Shown piece by piece: positions 8,114 through 16,038 of a stretch of DNA of 42,072 bases (the stretch's first letter is position 1; the number at the start of each line of letters is the position of its first letter). A program made the translations under genes and the position numbers. The notes under the pieces were generated by a model. The model was not told where the DNA came from, did no database searches, and was given only the letters and a program-made list of their open reading frames with translations. Source of the DNA: Eggerthellales bacterium (GTDB taxonomy: Bacteria; Actinomycetota; Coriobacteriia; Coriobacteriales; Eggerthellaceae); assembly GCA_029219345.1 (NCBI GenBank), contig JAQXTF010000013.1, forward strand, positions 1-42,072. Direction: 5' to 3'.

Positions 8114-9243
8114 CAGCGAGCCGTCCTGTTCAATCGAGCGATATAAGAATCAACCGCAGCGCGAATATCGGTCATATTGGCGCTGCCAAACTGCTCCAAA
8201 TAGGCGTTGGCCAGCACGAATGCAACCTCAGCCTCAGCCGCCACGGCAATACCGGGTACCGTGCACACCGGGCCGGCGGGGTTTGCGGCATAATCAAGCT
8301 GCAAGGTATCCAGATTCACCGTTTCCTTAGGCGCGCCTGCGCTAGCCGGAGGGGCAACGGCAACGGTAACAATAAGCTGCTCACCGGAAGTCAGGCCATC
8401 TTCCAGGCCGCCCGCGTAATTGGAGGCGCGGGTAAAACCTGCCACCGGGCTTACCAGCACGGCGTCATGGCAAGCGGGACCCTTCTCCTGGGCCAAGGCA
8501 AAACCGGCGCCAAATTCAACGCCCACCACACCCGGCAGCGCGAACAATGCCGCTCCAATCTGGGAATTCAGGCGCTTGCGGCGGTCGGCGAAGCTGCCCA
8601 CGCCGGGCAACAGGCCATCAACCACAATCTGGAACGTGCCGCCCAGGGTCTGGCCGGCCCCGCGAGCGGCTTCCAGCTGAGCGACCATGGCCTCCGTAGC
8701 CCGTTGACTGGGACAGCGAACGGCAGAAAATTCAATATCAAGGGCGCAATATTCCTCAAGCTGAGCAAGAATGTCCTGCTCAGAAAGGGTTTCTTCGCCA
8801 ATGCGAGTAACGAAAGAACCCACCTCAACGCCCAGCTCGGCCAGCAGCTCGCGCGCCACCGAAGCAGCCACCACGCAGGCGGCCTCATCGCAGGAGTCAA
8901 GGCGTGCTGCAACCGCGTCCACCGAATCGGCGGCGGTCTTCAGCACTGCGGCCAGATCACCGCGGCCAGGGCGCAGAAGGGCTCCCTGGGCAGGGGCGTT
9001 TTCTTCTGGCTGCGCTTCGCCAAATACCAGAAACGCCACGGGTGCACCCGTGGTGTTGCGGCCGTAAACGCCGCTTTCAATTTCTACGTAGCATACGGGA
9101 TTGGTGGGGTTGCCATAGCCGGAAAGGCAGCGACGCAAATCGCTTTCAGCCTGGTCTTTTGACAGGCGCAAGCCCGCAGGAACGCCCTGGACCAGCGCAA
9201 TGAGCGCCTGGCCTCCCGCATCTCCTGCCGATGTATAGTTCAT
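8113..9243 (-). CDS. chorismate synthase-like protein lacking catalytic residues
   Basis: 376 aa, the length of AroC. Family landmarks remain: a SAGDAGGQAL start, VPAGLRL, SGYG, GAPVAFLVFG, RPGRGDLAAVLK, VRCPSQRATEAMV, GVEFGAGF, NYAGGLEDGLTSGE, VCTVPGIAVAAEAEVAFVLA. Both catalytic histidines are gone: AGESHG has become AGDAGG and RPGHAD has become RPGRGD. The RxDxCAVPA segment now reads GPVCTVPG, losing its Arg and Asp. Only one His remains in the protein. The ATG at 9243 is chosen over an in-frame GTG at 9252 because an AAAGG lies 8 nt before it. It is first of the aroC-aroK-aroB trio. An inactive or neofunctionalised AroC is inferred. Confidence 0.82.
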   Translation of the reverse strand: MNYTSAGDAGGQALIALVQGVPAGLRLSKDQAESDLRRCLSGYGNPTNPVCYVEIESGVYGRNTTGAPVAFLVFGEAQPEENAPAQGALLRPGRGDLAAVLKTAADSVDAVAARLDSCDEAACVVAASVARELLAELGVEVGSFVTRIGEETLSEQDILAQLEEYCALDIEFSAVRCPSQRATEAMVAQLEAARGAGQTLGGTFQIVVDGLLPGVGSFADRRKRLNSQIGAALFALPGVVGVEFGAGFALAQEKGPACHDAVLVSPVAGFTRASNYAGGLEDGLTSGEQLIVTVAVAPPASAGAPKETVNLDTLQLDYAANPAGPVCTVPGIAVAAEAEVAFVLANAYLEQFGSANMTDIRAAVDSYIARLNRTAR

Positions 9244-9322
9244 AGCTTGCACCTTTCATTCGTTGTCCTGCTTATTGTAACCCAGCACGCGGCAGCGGCA
9301 ACAGGGCAAATGCAGGTCAAAG

Positions 9323-9817
9323 TTATTCAGGCTGCAAGGGGCCCATCAGCTTGCGCTCCAGGCGACGCAGCACCACCGTGTGGCGCAGGTCTTTTTGGGC
9401 CAAAGGCTCCACCAAATAGGCCGTGACGCCCAGCACATGCGCGCCGCAGATATCGGTCAGCAGCTGATCGCCAATAGCCAGCGTTGTGCCCAAAGGGCAT
9501 CCCACCTGGCGCTTTGCATGAAAGTAAGCATAGGGTAGCGGCTTCATGGCCTTAGCAACCACCGGAAGATCAAGCTGGCGCCCCAAATCAAAAACATTGT
9601 CATGCCAGTTGTTACTAAACAGGCACACCGTCACACCCGCTCGGGCAGCTTCCTCCAGCCATTCCTGCACGTCATCTGGCACCAGGCCGTCTTCGCGGGA
9701 GCGAATGGTGTTATCCACATCTACCAGCACGTGAGTGAACCCCAAAGCCGCAATATCGCTTTGAACGTCAATATCGGTTATTCGTTTGAAGTAGCGCTCA
9801 GGTTTGAAAAAAGCCAT
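9323..9817 (-). CDS. YqeG-family HAD phosphatase
   Basis: 164 aa. HAD superfamily, subclass IIIA. The nucleophile motif DVDNT is at residues 33-37, the second motif is LFSNN, the lysine lies in AMKPLPYA, and the acidic motif is IGDQLLTDICGA. Family members are phosphatases with phosphatidylglycerophosphate or nucleotide phosphate as proposed substrates; the substrate here is not determined. AAGGAG precedes the ATG. It is 18 nt behind mltG and ahead of the aroC-like gene. Confidence 0.88.
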   Translation of the reverse strand: MAFFKPERYFKRITDIDVQSDIAALGFTHVLVDVDNTIRSREDGLVPDDVQEWLEEAARAGVTVCLFSNNWHDNVFDLGRQLDLPVVAKAMKPLPYAYFHAKRQVGCPLGTTLAIGDQLLTDICGAHVLGVTAYLVEPLAQKDLRHTVVLRRLERKLMGPLQPE

Positions 9818-9835
9818 GGGGCTCCTTGGGGCTGA

Positions 9836-10972
9836 TTAGCCAAATACGTTGGCGTTGTGTTCGTCGTTGGTCTCGGCAAAGTAGTACTTCATTTCGCCGT
9901 TCTCCTCCTTGAAGAAGAAGTAGAAGTAATCGGTTTCCTCAGGAGAGCAAACCGCCTGCAGGGCTGCCAGGCCCGGGCTGCAGATGGGCGTGGGCGGCAG
10001 ACCGTTGTTGGTGTAGGTGCTGTAAGGAGTATCGGCGTGAACCTCTTCGTAGCTGGGGTCATGGCCCACTTCGTAGGCGGTGGTGGCGTCAGACTGCAGC
10101 GCCATGCCAATGCCCAGGCGGTTGTAGAAGACGGAAGCCACCATGGCGCGGGTGCTTGCGGTAGATTCCTTTTCCACAATGGAGGCCAAGTTCACAATGT
10201 CGTACACGCTCATGCCCTTCTCAGTGGGATAAGCGGTATTCAGCGTGGAAAACTCCTTCTTGAACTGGTCCAACAGCATGCGAATGATGCTGTCGGCGGT
10301 GGCGTTGCCATCAACCATGTAGGTCTTGGGGAACAAGAAGCCCTCCAGCGACTTGGTGCCGGCGTCGGCCAGGAAGGGATAATCGGCGGCATACACGCTG
10401 GCATCGGAAGCAGCAGCGGTAAAGGCATCGGCGGTCACCTTGCCTCCTGTTGCCTCTTCAACACGAGCGGCCACCTGGTTGAGCTTGTAGCCCTCGGGAA
10501 TGATGAGCTTGGTGCCCGACATTTGGGAGCCCGCCTGCAGCATCTTGATAATGTCGTCAGCGGAGGTGCCGCCCTGGATGGTGTAGGTACCCGGCTTCAA
10601 AGAGGTATCGGCGCCCAGCGCAGACACACGCTTCGTAAATTCCTTGGTGTCGGAGATCAGATGGGCGTCCTTCAAAGAGCTTGCAATGTGAGAAGCGCCG
10701 GCGCCTTCGGGAACCACGATGGAAGCGGTCTGATCGGCGGGCAGCAAGTCGGCGTCATCGCCGAAAAGGCCACCAAAAAGCTTGGTGGCGCCAAAAACGA
10801 GTGCAACAACAACCACCAGAGCAAGAATGGCGCCGAAAATCGCCGGGGCCTTGCTCTTCTTGGGTTGAATTGCACTGGTGTCATATGAGCGGAACATTTT
10901 GTCGCCTCTGGCATGGGCGACACGAGCGGCGTGGGTGGGACGAGTAGAGTACGTTGAACGCCTGTTGTTCAT
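9836..10972 (-). CDS. mltG: endolytic peptidoglycan transglycosylase MltG
   Basis: 378 aa membrane-anchored enzyme that cleaves nascent glycan strands and is thought to end their polymerisation. A basic cytoplasmic tail of about 42 residues is followed by one transmembrane helix (about 43-66) and an extracytoplasmic YceG domain. LysM-like strands carry ASIVVPEGAGASHIASSLK, followed by GFLFPKTY, the catalytic-glutamate segment VNLASIVEKE, VFYNRLGIGMALQSDATTAY, and NGLPPTPICSPGLAALQAV. It is located between ruvX and yqeG as in other Actinobacteria. Confidence 0.95.
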   Translation of the reverse strand: MNNRRSTYSTRPTHAARVAHARGDKMFRSYDTSAIQPKKSKAPAIFGAILALVVVVALVFGATKLFGGLFGDDADLLPADQTASIVVPEGAGASHIASSLKDAHLISDTKEFTKRVSALGADTSLKPGTYTIQGGTSADDIIKMLQAGSQMSGTKLIIPEGYKLNQVAARVEEATGGKVTADAFTAAASDASVYAADYPFLADAGTKSLEGFLFPKTYMVDGNATADSIIRMLLDQFKKEFSTLNTAYPTEKGMSVYDIVNLASIVEKESTASTRAMVASVFYNRLGIGMALQSDATTAYEVGHDPSYEEVHADTPYSTYTNNGLPPTPICSPGLAALQAVCSPEETDYFYFFFKEENGEMKYYFAETNDEHNANVFG

Positions 10973-10978
10973 GAATGC

Positions 10979-11404
10979 TTATCCTTCCCGGGATGTTTGG
11001 CGGGTGTCTAACCACGCTTGCAAAAAAAGACTGGCAGCTATCATATCTATTTTTCCGCGCATTTCCTTCTCTGACATGCCCTTTTCACGCAAACTCCGTT
11101 TTGCCTGAGAAGAACTGAGGCGCTCATCGGTGAATTTCACGGGCAATCCGCTGTGACGTGACACCTGCGCGGCAAAATCGCGAATGAACTGGGCTTGCGG
11201 GCCTTCCTCCCCCGCCATGGTGTAGGGCAAACCGCACAGCAGCAGCTCGGGCTCCCAGTCTTCCAAAAGGCGGCGGAACGATTTGGCGCCGGTGCGCACC
11301 TCTTCCGAGGGCAGCACGCACACAGGAGACGCCACGCGTTCGGCGGGGTCACACACCGCAACGCCCACGCGCACCGTTCCAATGTCAAGAGCGAGAATTC
11401 TCAT
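10979..11404 (-). CDS. ruvX: YqgF/RuvX-type RNase H-fold nuclease
   Basis: 141 aa. RNase H-fold protein implicated in 16S rRNA 5' maturation and proposed as a Holliday-junction resolvase. Motifs: ALDIGTVRVGVAV at residues 4-16 with the first catalytic Asp, CGLPYTMAGEEGPQA, FTDERLSS, and the final acidic position in GKIDMIAASLFLQAWLD. The ATG directly abuts the stop of the upstream permease gene, so coupling is likely. It is followed by mltG, the usual partner. Confidence 0.92.
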   Translation of the reverse strand: MRILALDIGTVRVGVAVCDPAERVASPVCVLPSEEVRTGAKSFRRLLEDWEPELLLCGLPYTMAGEEGPQAQFIRDFAAQVSRHSGLPVKFTDERLSSSQAKRSLREKGMSEKEMRGKIDMIAASLFLQAWLDTRQTSREG

Positions 11405-12826
11405 TTAGCGCTGGTCGCCCGTCTTGTCGGCTTCCGAAGCCGACTTCTTTTCTTCGGCCACCTCTTCTGGGGTAATGGCCGGAAGCTGGTCGGTGCGCAA
11501 GCGCTTCACGAAGGGCAAATCCAGTTTGGGGGTTGCCACAAGAGATTCCAGGCGGCCGGTGCGCTCGATGCGCTCCTGGGCCAGCAACTCCTGCTCCTTC
11601 TCGTAGTCGGCGGGAGAAAGGGCGTCAGCCAGGGGGTCAACGTCATCCTCGCTGGAGGGAGTGCCCTGGAAGAACACGCCGTCGTAAGCAACCAGCTGGC
11701 GGCCAGTGCTCTTTTCGAAGTAATACACGAACAGCGACTTGATAACGGCAGCCGCGGGAATGGCCAGGAGCATGCCCACAATGGCGCCGCCAACGCCGCC
11801 CATGGCGCTGCCAACTGCGCTGCCAATCACCAACACGATCAGGGTAAGCACCGGGTGAATATCAACGGAGCTCATCATGAGCTTAGGCTGCACAAAGGTG
11901 TACACGAACTGTTGGACGAGAATCATGCCAATGATGATAATCAGGGCCGTCATGGGGGACACGGTCAGGCCGACAATGCTGACAACCACAATGGCAATCC
12001 ACTGACCGACAACGGGTACCACGTTCACCACAGCGGCGATGCCTGCCAAAGCGAAGGCACTGGGCAGATCAAGGGCAATGTACAGAATGCCACAGCCAAC
12101 GCCGATAATCAGGCACTGCAGCACGGTTGCCCTGATGAAACCGCCCATAACGCGGGTGACGGTGATGGAGAACAAATCGTAGCTTTCGCGGTGCTTGGGG
12201 CCGGCCAGGCGACGGGCCTCGCGGTCGATAGCAGGCAGCTCCATGAGCAACCAGAAGGCAATGACCAGGGCAAACGCAATGGCGATGACGCCATTCACCA
12301 GGCTGGTGCCAACAGACACAATGCCCGAGGCGCCGCCTTCGAAGAGGCTGGTAACCGCCGAGGCAATGGCCTTGGCAATGTCGCCGAACCACGTTTTCAG
12401 GGCGTCATCTTGGATGATGAAGCTGAAGCGCTCGTACAGGGAGGAAACCCAGGCGGTGAAGTTGTTCAAATAAGAAGGCATGCTCTTCAGCAGCTCGGTG
12501 AACTGGCTGCTCATGCCCATGGCGGGCGAGAACATGACAAAGCCGATAACCATCAGAACCGCAACCATGAGCACGTAGGAGAGGGCCGTGCCCAGAAGGC
12601 GGGGGAAGCCGCACTTTTCAAGCCAGTCAACCACGCCCGAAAGGCAGAACACGAAAATGAGGGTCCAAATGGCAATGCTTACGGGCAGCGACATGATCTC
12701 CATCAGGAAGATGGTAGCCGCCAGCAGCAGCAAAACGCCCACCGTGGTCCACACGTTCATGAAGCGAACGCGAGCGCGCTGGTATACCTCTTCGGGAGTG
12801 TGGGTATGTCGTTGGGCAGGGGTCAT
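11405..12826 (-). CDS. AI-2E family membrane permease
   Basis: 473 aa. It belongs to the family of autoinducer-2 exporter TqsA and several Na+/H+ antiporter-like proteins; the cargo is unknown. About eight hydrophobic helices are visible, starting at residues 26-60, with family-typical GVGCGILYIALDLPSAFALAGIAAVVNVVPVVGQWIA and the late PKLMMSSVDIHPVLTLIVLVIGSAVGSAMGGVGGAIVGMLLAIP segment. The last 100 or so residues are a charged cytoplasmic tail. It is co-transcribed with the DUF948-like gene before it (18 nt gap) and with ruvX after it. Confidence 0.87.
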   Translation of the reverse strand: MTPAQRHTHTPEEVYQRARVRFMNVWTTVGVLLLLAATIFLMEIMSLPVSIAIWTLIFVFCLSGVVDWLEKCGFPRLLGTALSYVLMVAVLMVIGFVMFSPAMGMSSQFTELLKSMPSYLNNFTAWVSSLYERFSFIIQDDALKTWFGDIAKAIASAVTSLFEGGASGIVSVGTSLVNGVIAIAFALVIAFWLLMELPAIDREARRLAGPKHRESYDLFSITVTRVMGGFIRATVLQCLIIGVGCGILYIALDLPSAFALAGIAAVVNVVPVVGQWIAIVVVSIVGLTVSPMTALIIIIGMILVQQFVYTFVQPKLMMSSVDIHPVLTLIVLVIGSAVGSAMGGVGGAIVGMLLAIPAAAVIKSLFVYYFEKSTGRQLVAYDGVFFQGTPSSEDDVDPLADALSPADYEKEQELLAQERIERTGRLESLVATPKLDLPFVKRLRTDQLPAITPEEVAEEKKSASEADKTGDQR

Positions 12827-12844
12827 GCAGGCGATCCTCAGTGC

Positions 12845-13474
12845 TTATTTCTGGTCGGGGGTATAGGTGAAGTAGCCGTCCTTGGCAGAAGCTGCAGCCT
12901 CTCCAACTGCTTCAACCGCTTCGGCGATTTCTTCCACGGCTTCTGCGAGAGCTTCTTCGACAAGAGTCTCCTCAGCGTCGGAAGCGGCTTCTTCTTCGAC
13001 GACAGGCAGGGCTTCTTTCTTCTCTTCAGCCTTGCTGGCGCCCAAAGCGATGGACTCGTCGCTGGCCTTGCGGCCCTTGAATACGCCGCGAACCTTTTCG
13101 GAAGCGGTGTTCACCAGCTTCATGGGAGCGTTGGCAGCAGTGTCAAGAGCATCGGTTGCAGAAGACAGGCTGCCGGTGATGTCAGTCACGTTTTCCAGGA
13201 TCTGGTCAACGCGCATGATCTCAAGATTTGCCGCGTCAACCGTCAGGGAAACGCGCTCTACCAGCGGATCAACCCGTGCAACTACGGGCTCCAGAGCTGC
13301 GGTAATGGTTTGCACGTGGGCCAAAGTGGGGTCGATTTCTTCCTTGATGGCGTTTACCGTTTTGGTGGTGTTGCGCAGGAACTTGACAAGCTCAACCAAG
13401 AACCACACCAGAGCCAGACCTACCAGGATGTAAACCACGGGCAGGGCAATATCAAGAATTTGCGAGATATCCAT
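12845..13474 (-). CDS. DUF948-like membrane-anchored coiled-coil protein
   Basis: 209 aa. One N-terminal membrane helix (about residues 9-31) is followed by a long helical region with the heptad-like pattern of DUF948/YtxG proteins (VNAIKEEIDPTLAHVQTI, LVERVSLTVDAANLEIMRVDQI). It ends in an Ala/Glu-rich acidic tail. The start at 13474 is chosen because AGGAGG lies just upstream; longer frames lack a site. It sits immediately before the AI-2E permease gene. Its function is unknown, possibly envelope-associated. Confidence 0.75.
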   Translation of the reverse strand: MDISQILDIALPVVYILVGLALVWFLVELVKFLRNTTKTVNAIKEEIDPTLAHVQTITAALEPVVARVDPLVERVSLTVDAANLEIMRVDQILENVTDITGSLSSATDALDTAANAPMKLVNTASEKVRGVFKGRKASDESIALGASKAEEKKEALPVVEEEAASDAEETLVEEALAEAVEEIAEAVEAVGEAAASAKDGYFTYTPDQK

Positions 13475-13577
13475 TTTGACCTCCTGAAAATTATATAAAT
13501 TCATGATACCACGTGGCCTTTTTCCCATGCGGAAGGGCTAACGGGTTTTTACCGTTTTGTAAAACTTTCGGAGCGCC

Positions 13578-13610
13578 ATGAGACAAACAGCTCAGGGCAA
13601 AACGTCTCAT
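13578..13610. other. inverted repeat at the end of rarA
   Basis: ATGAGAC at 13578-13584 is mirrored by GTCTCAT at 13604-13610, overlapping the rarA stop codon. There is no T-run, so it is a weak terminator or processing hairpin at most. Confidence 0.3.
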
Positions 13611-14929
13611 TTGCGGTCGCGGGCTGTCGCGTCAGCGCGGTACGCTTCCCAACCCCTGTCGCTCGAGTGGTAGAAGCAGCCACGCTCCAGGCCATCGGGC
13701 AGATACTGCTGCTCCACCCAGCCCTTCTCGTAGTTGTGGGGATACTTGTAGGCGCCGTAGTCTTCTGAGCCAGGACGATGACGGTCGCGCAGATGGTCGG
13801 GCACCGCGCGCAGGGGGCCTTTGCGCACCTCGGCCAGGGCGGCATCGATGCCAGCCTCTGCCGCGTTGCTCTTGGGGGCCAGGGCCAGGTAGATGGCGGC
13901 CTGAGCAAGGTTAATGCGGCACTCGGGATAGCCAATGACCTCAGCAGACTTAAAAGCGGCCTCTGCCACCAGCAAAGCCTGAGGGTCAGCGTTGCCAATA
14001 TCTTCCGATGCAGCAATGAACATGCGACGCGCGATGAACTTGGGGTCTTCTCCCCCGTCAATCATGCGAGCCAGCCAGTACAGGGCAGCATCGGGGTCGC
14101 TTCCGCGCATGCTCTTGATGAAGGCGGAAATGATGTCGTAGTGCATGTCCTTGTTCTTGTCGTAGGGAAGCACGCGGTTGGGCACGGCGCGGGCCACCAC
14201 TTCGGCGGTGATCAGAGCCGGGGCATCAGAGGTGCCGGGCTCCACCAGGTTGGTGGCCAGCTCCAAAGTGGTCAAGGACGCGCGACCGTCGCCCCCTGCC
14301 AGCAAGATGATGGCGTCACGGGCTTCGTCGTCCAGGGCATAGCAGCCCTTCAGGCCGCGCTGGTCGGCCAAGGCATTGTGCAGCAGCTGGGCCACGTCTT
14401 CGTCGGAAAGGCTTTTCAGCTCCACGATGCGAGAGCGGGAATTCAAAGCGGTGTTAACCTCAAAGTAGGGGTTTTCCGTGGTGGCGCCAATAAGCACCAC
14501 TACCCTGTCTTCAACGGCGTGCAGCAAAGCGTCTTGCTGGCTGCGGTTGAAGCGATGGATTTCGTCCACGAAAAGAATGGTGCGCTGGTTGTAGGATGCC
14601 AGGCGCTTCTGGGCCGCCTGAATCTCACGGCGCAGATCAGACACAGTGCCACTAATGGCCGACACCTCTACGAACTGGGCCTTCGTAGTTTCCGCAATCA
14701 CATGAGCCAAGGAGGTTTTACCCGTGCCGGCTGGGCCGTACAAGATGATGGAGCTCAGGGTGTCTTTCTCGATGGCCGTGCGCAGCCAGCTGCCGGGGCC
14801 CACTGCCTCTTGCTGGCCCACCAGCTCGTCCAAGGTGCGCGGGCGCATGCGTACCGCCAGCGGAGAATCGGGGGTAAACGCCGGGCGGGCAGGCTCAATT
14901 TCTTCGAACAAAGTTTCCATGGCTTCCAT
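13607..14929 (-). CDS. rarA: replication-associated recombination protein RarA (MgsA)
   Basis: About 440 aa AAA+ ATPase related to the clamp loader, acting at stalled replication forks. Visible are [18 protein letters not shown], Walker [16 protein letters not shown], Walker [11 protein letters not shown], sensor 1 GATTENP, the [10 protein letters not shown] segment, and the MgsA C-terminal domain with [40 protein letters not shown]. The start is uncertain: ATG at 14929 or 14920 both fit, while frames further upstream would overlap the promoter. A TATACT box and a LexA-like site lie just before it. Confidence 0.93.
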   Translation of the reverse strand: MEAMETLFEEIEPARPAFTPDSPLAVRMRPRTLDELVGQQEAVGPGSWLRTAIEKDTLSSIILYGPAGTGKTSLAHVIAETTKAQFVEVSAISGTVSDLRREIQAAQKRLASYNQRTILFVDEIHRFNRSQQDALLHAVEDRVVVLIGATTENPYFEVNTALNSRSRIVELKSLSDEDVAQLLHNALADQRGLKGCYALDDEARDAIILLAGGDGRASLTTLELATNLVEPGTSDAPALITAEVVARAVPNRVLPYDKNKDMHYDIISAFIKSMRGSDPDAALYWLARMIDGGEDPKFIARRMFIAASEDIGNADPQALLVAEAAFKSAEVIGYPECRINLAQAAIYLALAPKSNAAEAGIDAALAEVRKGPLRAVPDHLRDRHRPGSEDYGAYKYPHNYEKGWVEQQYLPDGLERGCFYHSSDRGWEAYRADATARDRK

Positions 14930-14938
14930 CTTTTCATA

Positions 14939-14952
14939 CGAACGTTTGTTTG
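14939..14952. promoter_or_regulatory. candidate LexA/SOS box at the rarA promoter
   Basis: CGAACGTTTGTTTG differs at one position from the Gram-positive LexA pattern CGAAC-N4-GTTCG. It lies between the TATACT box and the rarA start, where a bound repressor would block transcription. It is a single-site match, so a chance occurrence is possible. Confidence 0.4.
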
Positions 14953-14955
14953 CAT

Positions 14956-14987
14956 AGTATAGCATGAAGCATTTTCTTAAATGTCAA
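14956..14987 (-). promoter_or_regulatory. candidate rarA promoter
   Basis: On the minus strand TTGACA (14982-14987) and TATACT (14956-14961) are both near-consensus, but the gap of 20 nt is longer than normal. The promoter lies back to back with that of the 6S RNA candidate. Confidence 0.45.
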
Positions 14988-15013
14988 GACTTTTATATGC
15001 GTTTTTTGACTTC

Positions 15014-15019
15014 TATACT
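15014..15019 (+). promoter_or_regulatory. -10 box for the 6S RNA candidate
   Basis: TATACT lies 5-6 nt before the predicted first paired base of the RNA at about 15021-15025, which is the expected spacing. No strong -35 hexamer is seen. Confidence 0.5.
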
Positions 15020-15020
15020 C

Positions 15021-15198
15021 AAAAAGAACCTTGTTCCTGGTTATTCGCGATGGACCGATGCCGTCTATTAGGGAGCTCAAGATCGCCTGCGGATTCAGGG
15101 ATTCGTGCCTGTTGGCACGAAAGCTATGAAACCGGCTGCGAGCACCCACCTTTCTCAAGGTGGGTTCATCCTTTCCCAGGGGCGAGGTTCTTTTTTTT
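15021..15198 (+). ncRNA. ssrS: 6S RNA candidate
   Basis: About 175 nt with the 6S layout. A closing helix pairs 15025-15040 with 15176-15191 over 16 consecutive pairs (three G-U), extended by A and T residues. Next come a largely unpaired central region, an apical arm with hairpin TTCGTGCC-TGTT-GGCACGAA (15102-15121), and on the 3' side of the bubble a hairpin CCCACCTT-TCTC-AAGGTGGG (15145-15164) followed by GTTCATCC. This resembles the 3' bubble hairpin of E. coli 6S. The 3' strand runs into eight T residues, an intrinsic terminator. The RNA mimics an open promoter and sequesters housekeeping RNA polymerase. Location next to rarA recalls 6S genes near yrvN in Bacillus. No covariance search was possible. 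Confidence 0.75.
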
Positions 15199-15206
15199 AC
15201 ACGCTG

Positions 15207-15238
15207 AAACCTGCCAAATGATGGGGTAATTTGGCAGG
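15207..15238. repeat. 32-bp stem-loop repeat, copy 2
   Basis: Identical over 32 bp to 4676-4707, with the same 10-bp stem and 9-nt loop. It lies between the 6S terminator and the mscS stop. On the minus strand it is 13 nt after the mscS stop and is followed by GTTTCAG, so it may act as a weak mscS terminator. Confidence 0.8.
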
Positions 15239-15251
15239 ATTTTGACAGGAT

Positions 15252-16028
15252 TTAGCGGGTGCGCATATAGGGACCCATGGCAGAAATTGCCTGGTCACGG
15301 GCCTGGAGATACTTCTGACCGTCTTCAATCTTCATAACCAGAACGCCCGCGAATGCAAATTCGGTAACCCCAGTAAACACAACGCGGGGGATATTTTCTT
15401 CAGGGCTCACCACAAAGCCGTCCACCTTCTGGCTCACTGCATTCAAAATGCCCGCGCGCAACTCTTCAATGTCATGACCTGCCGAATCAGCATGAAATTG
15501 CACACGCACATATTCCATGGGAGGCAGTTGTACCACCGTAGAAGAGTTGATGGAGGAGTTGGGGACAACCACCATCTCGCCTGCCAGGGTTTCCACGCGG
15601 GTATAACGCCAACTCACGTCGTGCACCACGCCCGTGTATCCGCTCACGGTCACGAAAGCGCCCGGTTTCACGGTGCCCGCCAGCGTAACCTGCAAGCCGC
15701 CGATGAGGTTGGAAATGGTATCCTGCATGCCCAGGGAAAGGGCCAGGCCGCCAACGCCCAAAGCCGCAATGACGGCGCTCAGATCAAAGCCGAAACAGGT
15801 GGAAAACAGGATGCTCAAGCCGCACACCCAAATTACAGCGCGGGCCAGATTCACGAGGATGGAGCTGGCAGGCAAGGGCGAATTTTCGTACATGAGCAGG
15901 CGCTTTAAGAAGCGCGTGACCAGATATGACACCACCATGGTGGCAACCACAATGCACGCGAACACCAAAATATTGCTCCAGATGCTGGTCTGGGCAACCT
16001 CTGCGATATCTTCTACAACATCTTCCAT
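15252..16028 (-). CDS. mscS: MscS-family small-conductance mechanosensitive channel
   Basis: 258 aa, close to E. coli MscS in size. Three membrane helices lie at about residues 15-110, the last being the pore helix in SAVIAALGVGGLALSLGMQDTISNLIGG. The beta domain follows with VKPGAFVTVSGYTGVVHDVSWRYTRVET and VVVPNSSINSSTV, then the C-terminal alpha/beta part. It opens on osmotic downshock to release solutes. It starts 10 nt after the nrdG stop with a poor ribosome site, so coupling is possible. Confidence 0.9.
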   Translation of the reverse strand: MEDVVEDIAEVAQTSIWSNILVFACIVVATMVVSYLVTRFLKRLLMYENSPLPASSILVNLARAVIWVCGLSILFSTCFGFDLSAVIAALGVGGLALSLGMQDTISNLIGGLQVTLAGTVKPGAFVTVSGYTGVVHDVSWRYTRVETLAGEMVVVPNSSINSSTVVQLPPMEYVRVQFHADSAGHDIEELRAGILNAVSQKVDGFVVSPEENIPRVVFTGVTEFAFAGVLVMKIEDGQKYLQARDQAISAMGPYMRTR

Positions 16029-16038
16029 GGCTCAAAGT

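Noticed and set aside
6531-9243. aroB-like and aroC-like genes as ordinary pseudogenes
   Set aside because: Both frames are full length with good ribosome sites, overlapping coupled starts and retained structural motifs, so a maintained but altered protein is more likely than decay.
11195-13498. 767-codon plus-strand open frame opposite ruvX, the AI-2E permease and the DUF948-like gene
   Set aside because: Low-complexity His/Asn/Gln-rich antisense translation over three well supported genes.
14934-15158. 74-codon minus-strand frame upstream of rarA
   Set aside because: It covers the 6S RNA candidate and rarA promoter; no ribosome site and no recognisable protein.
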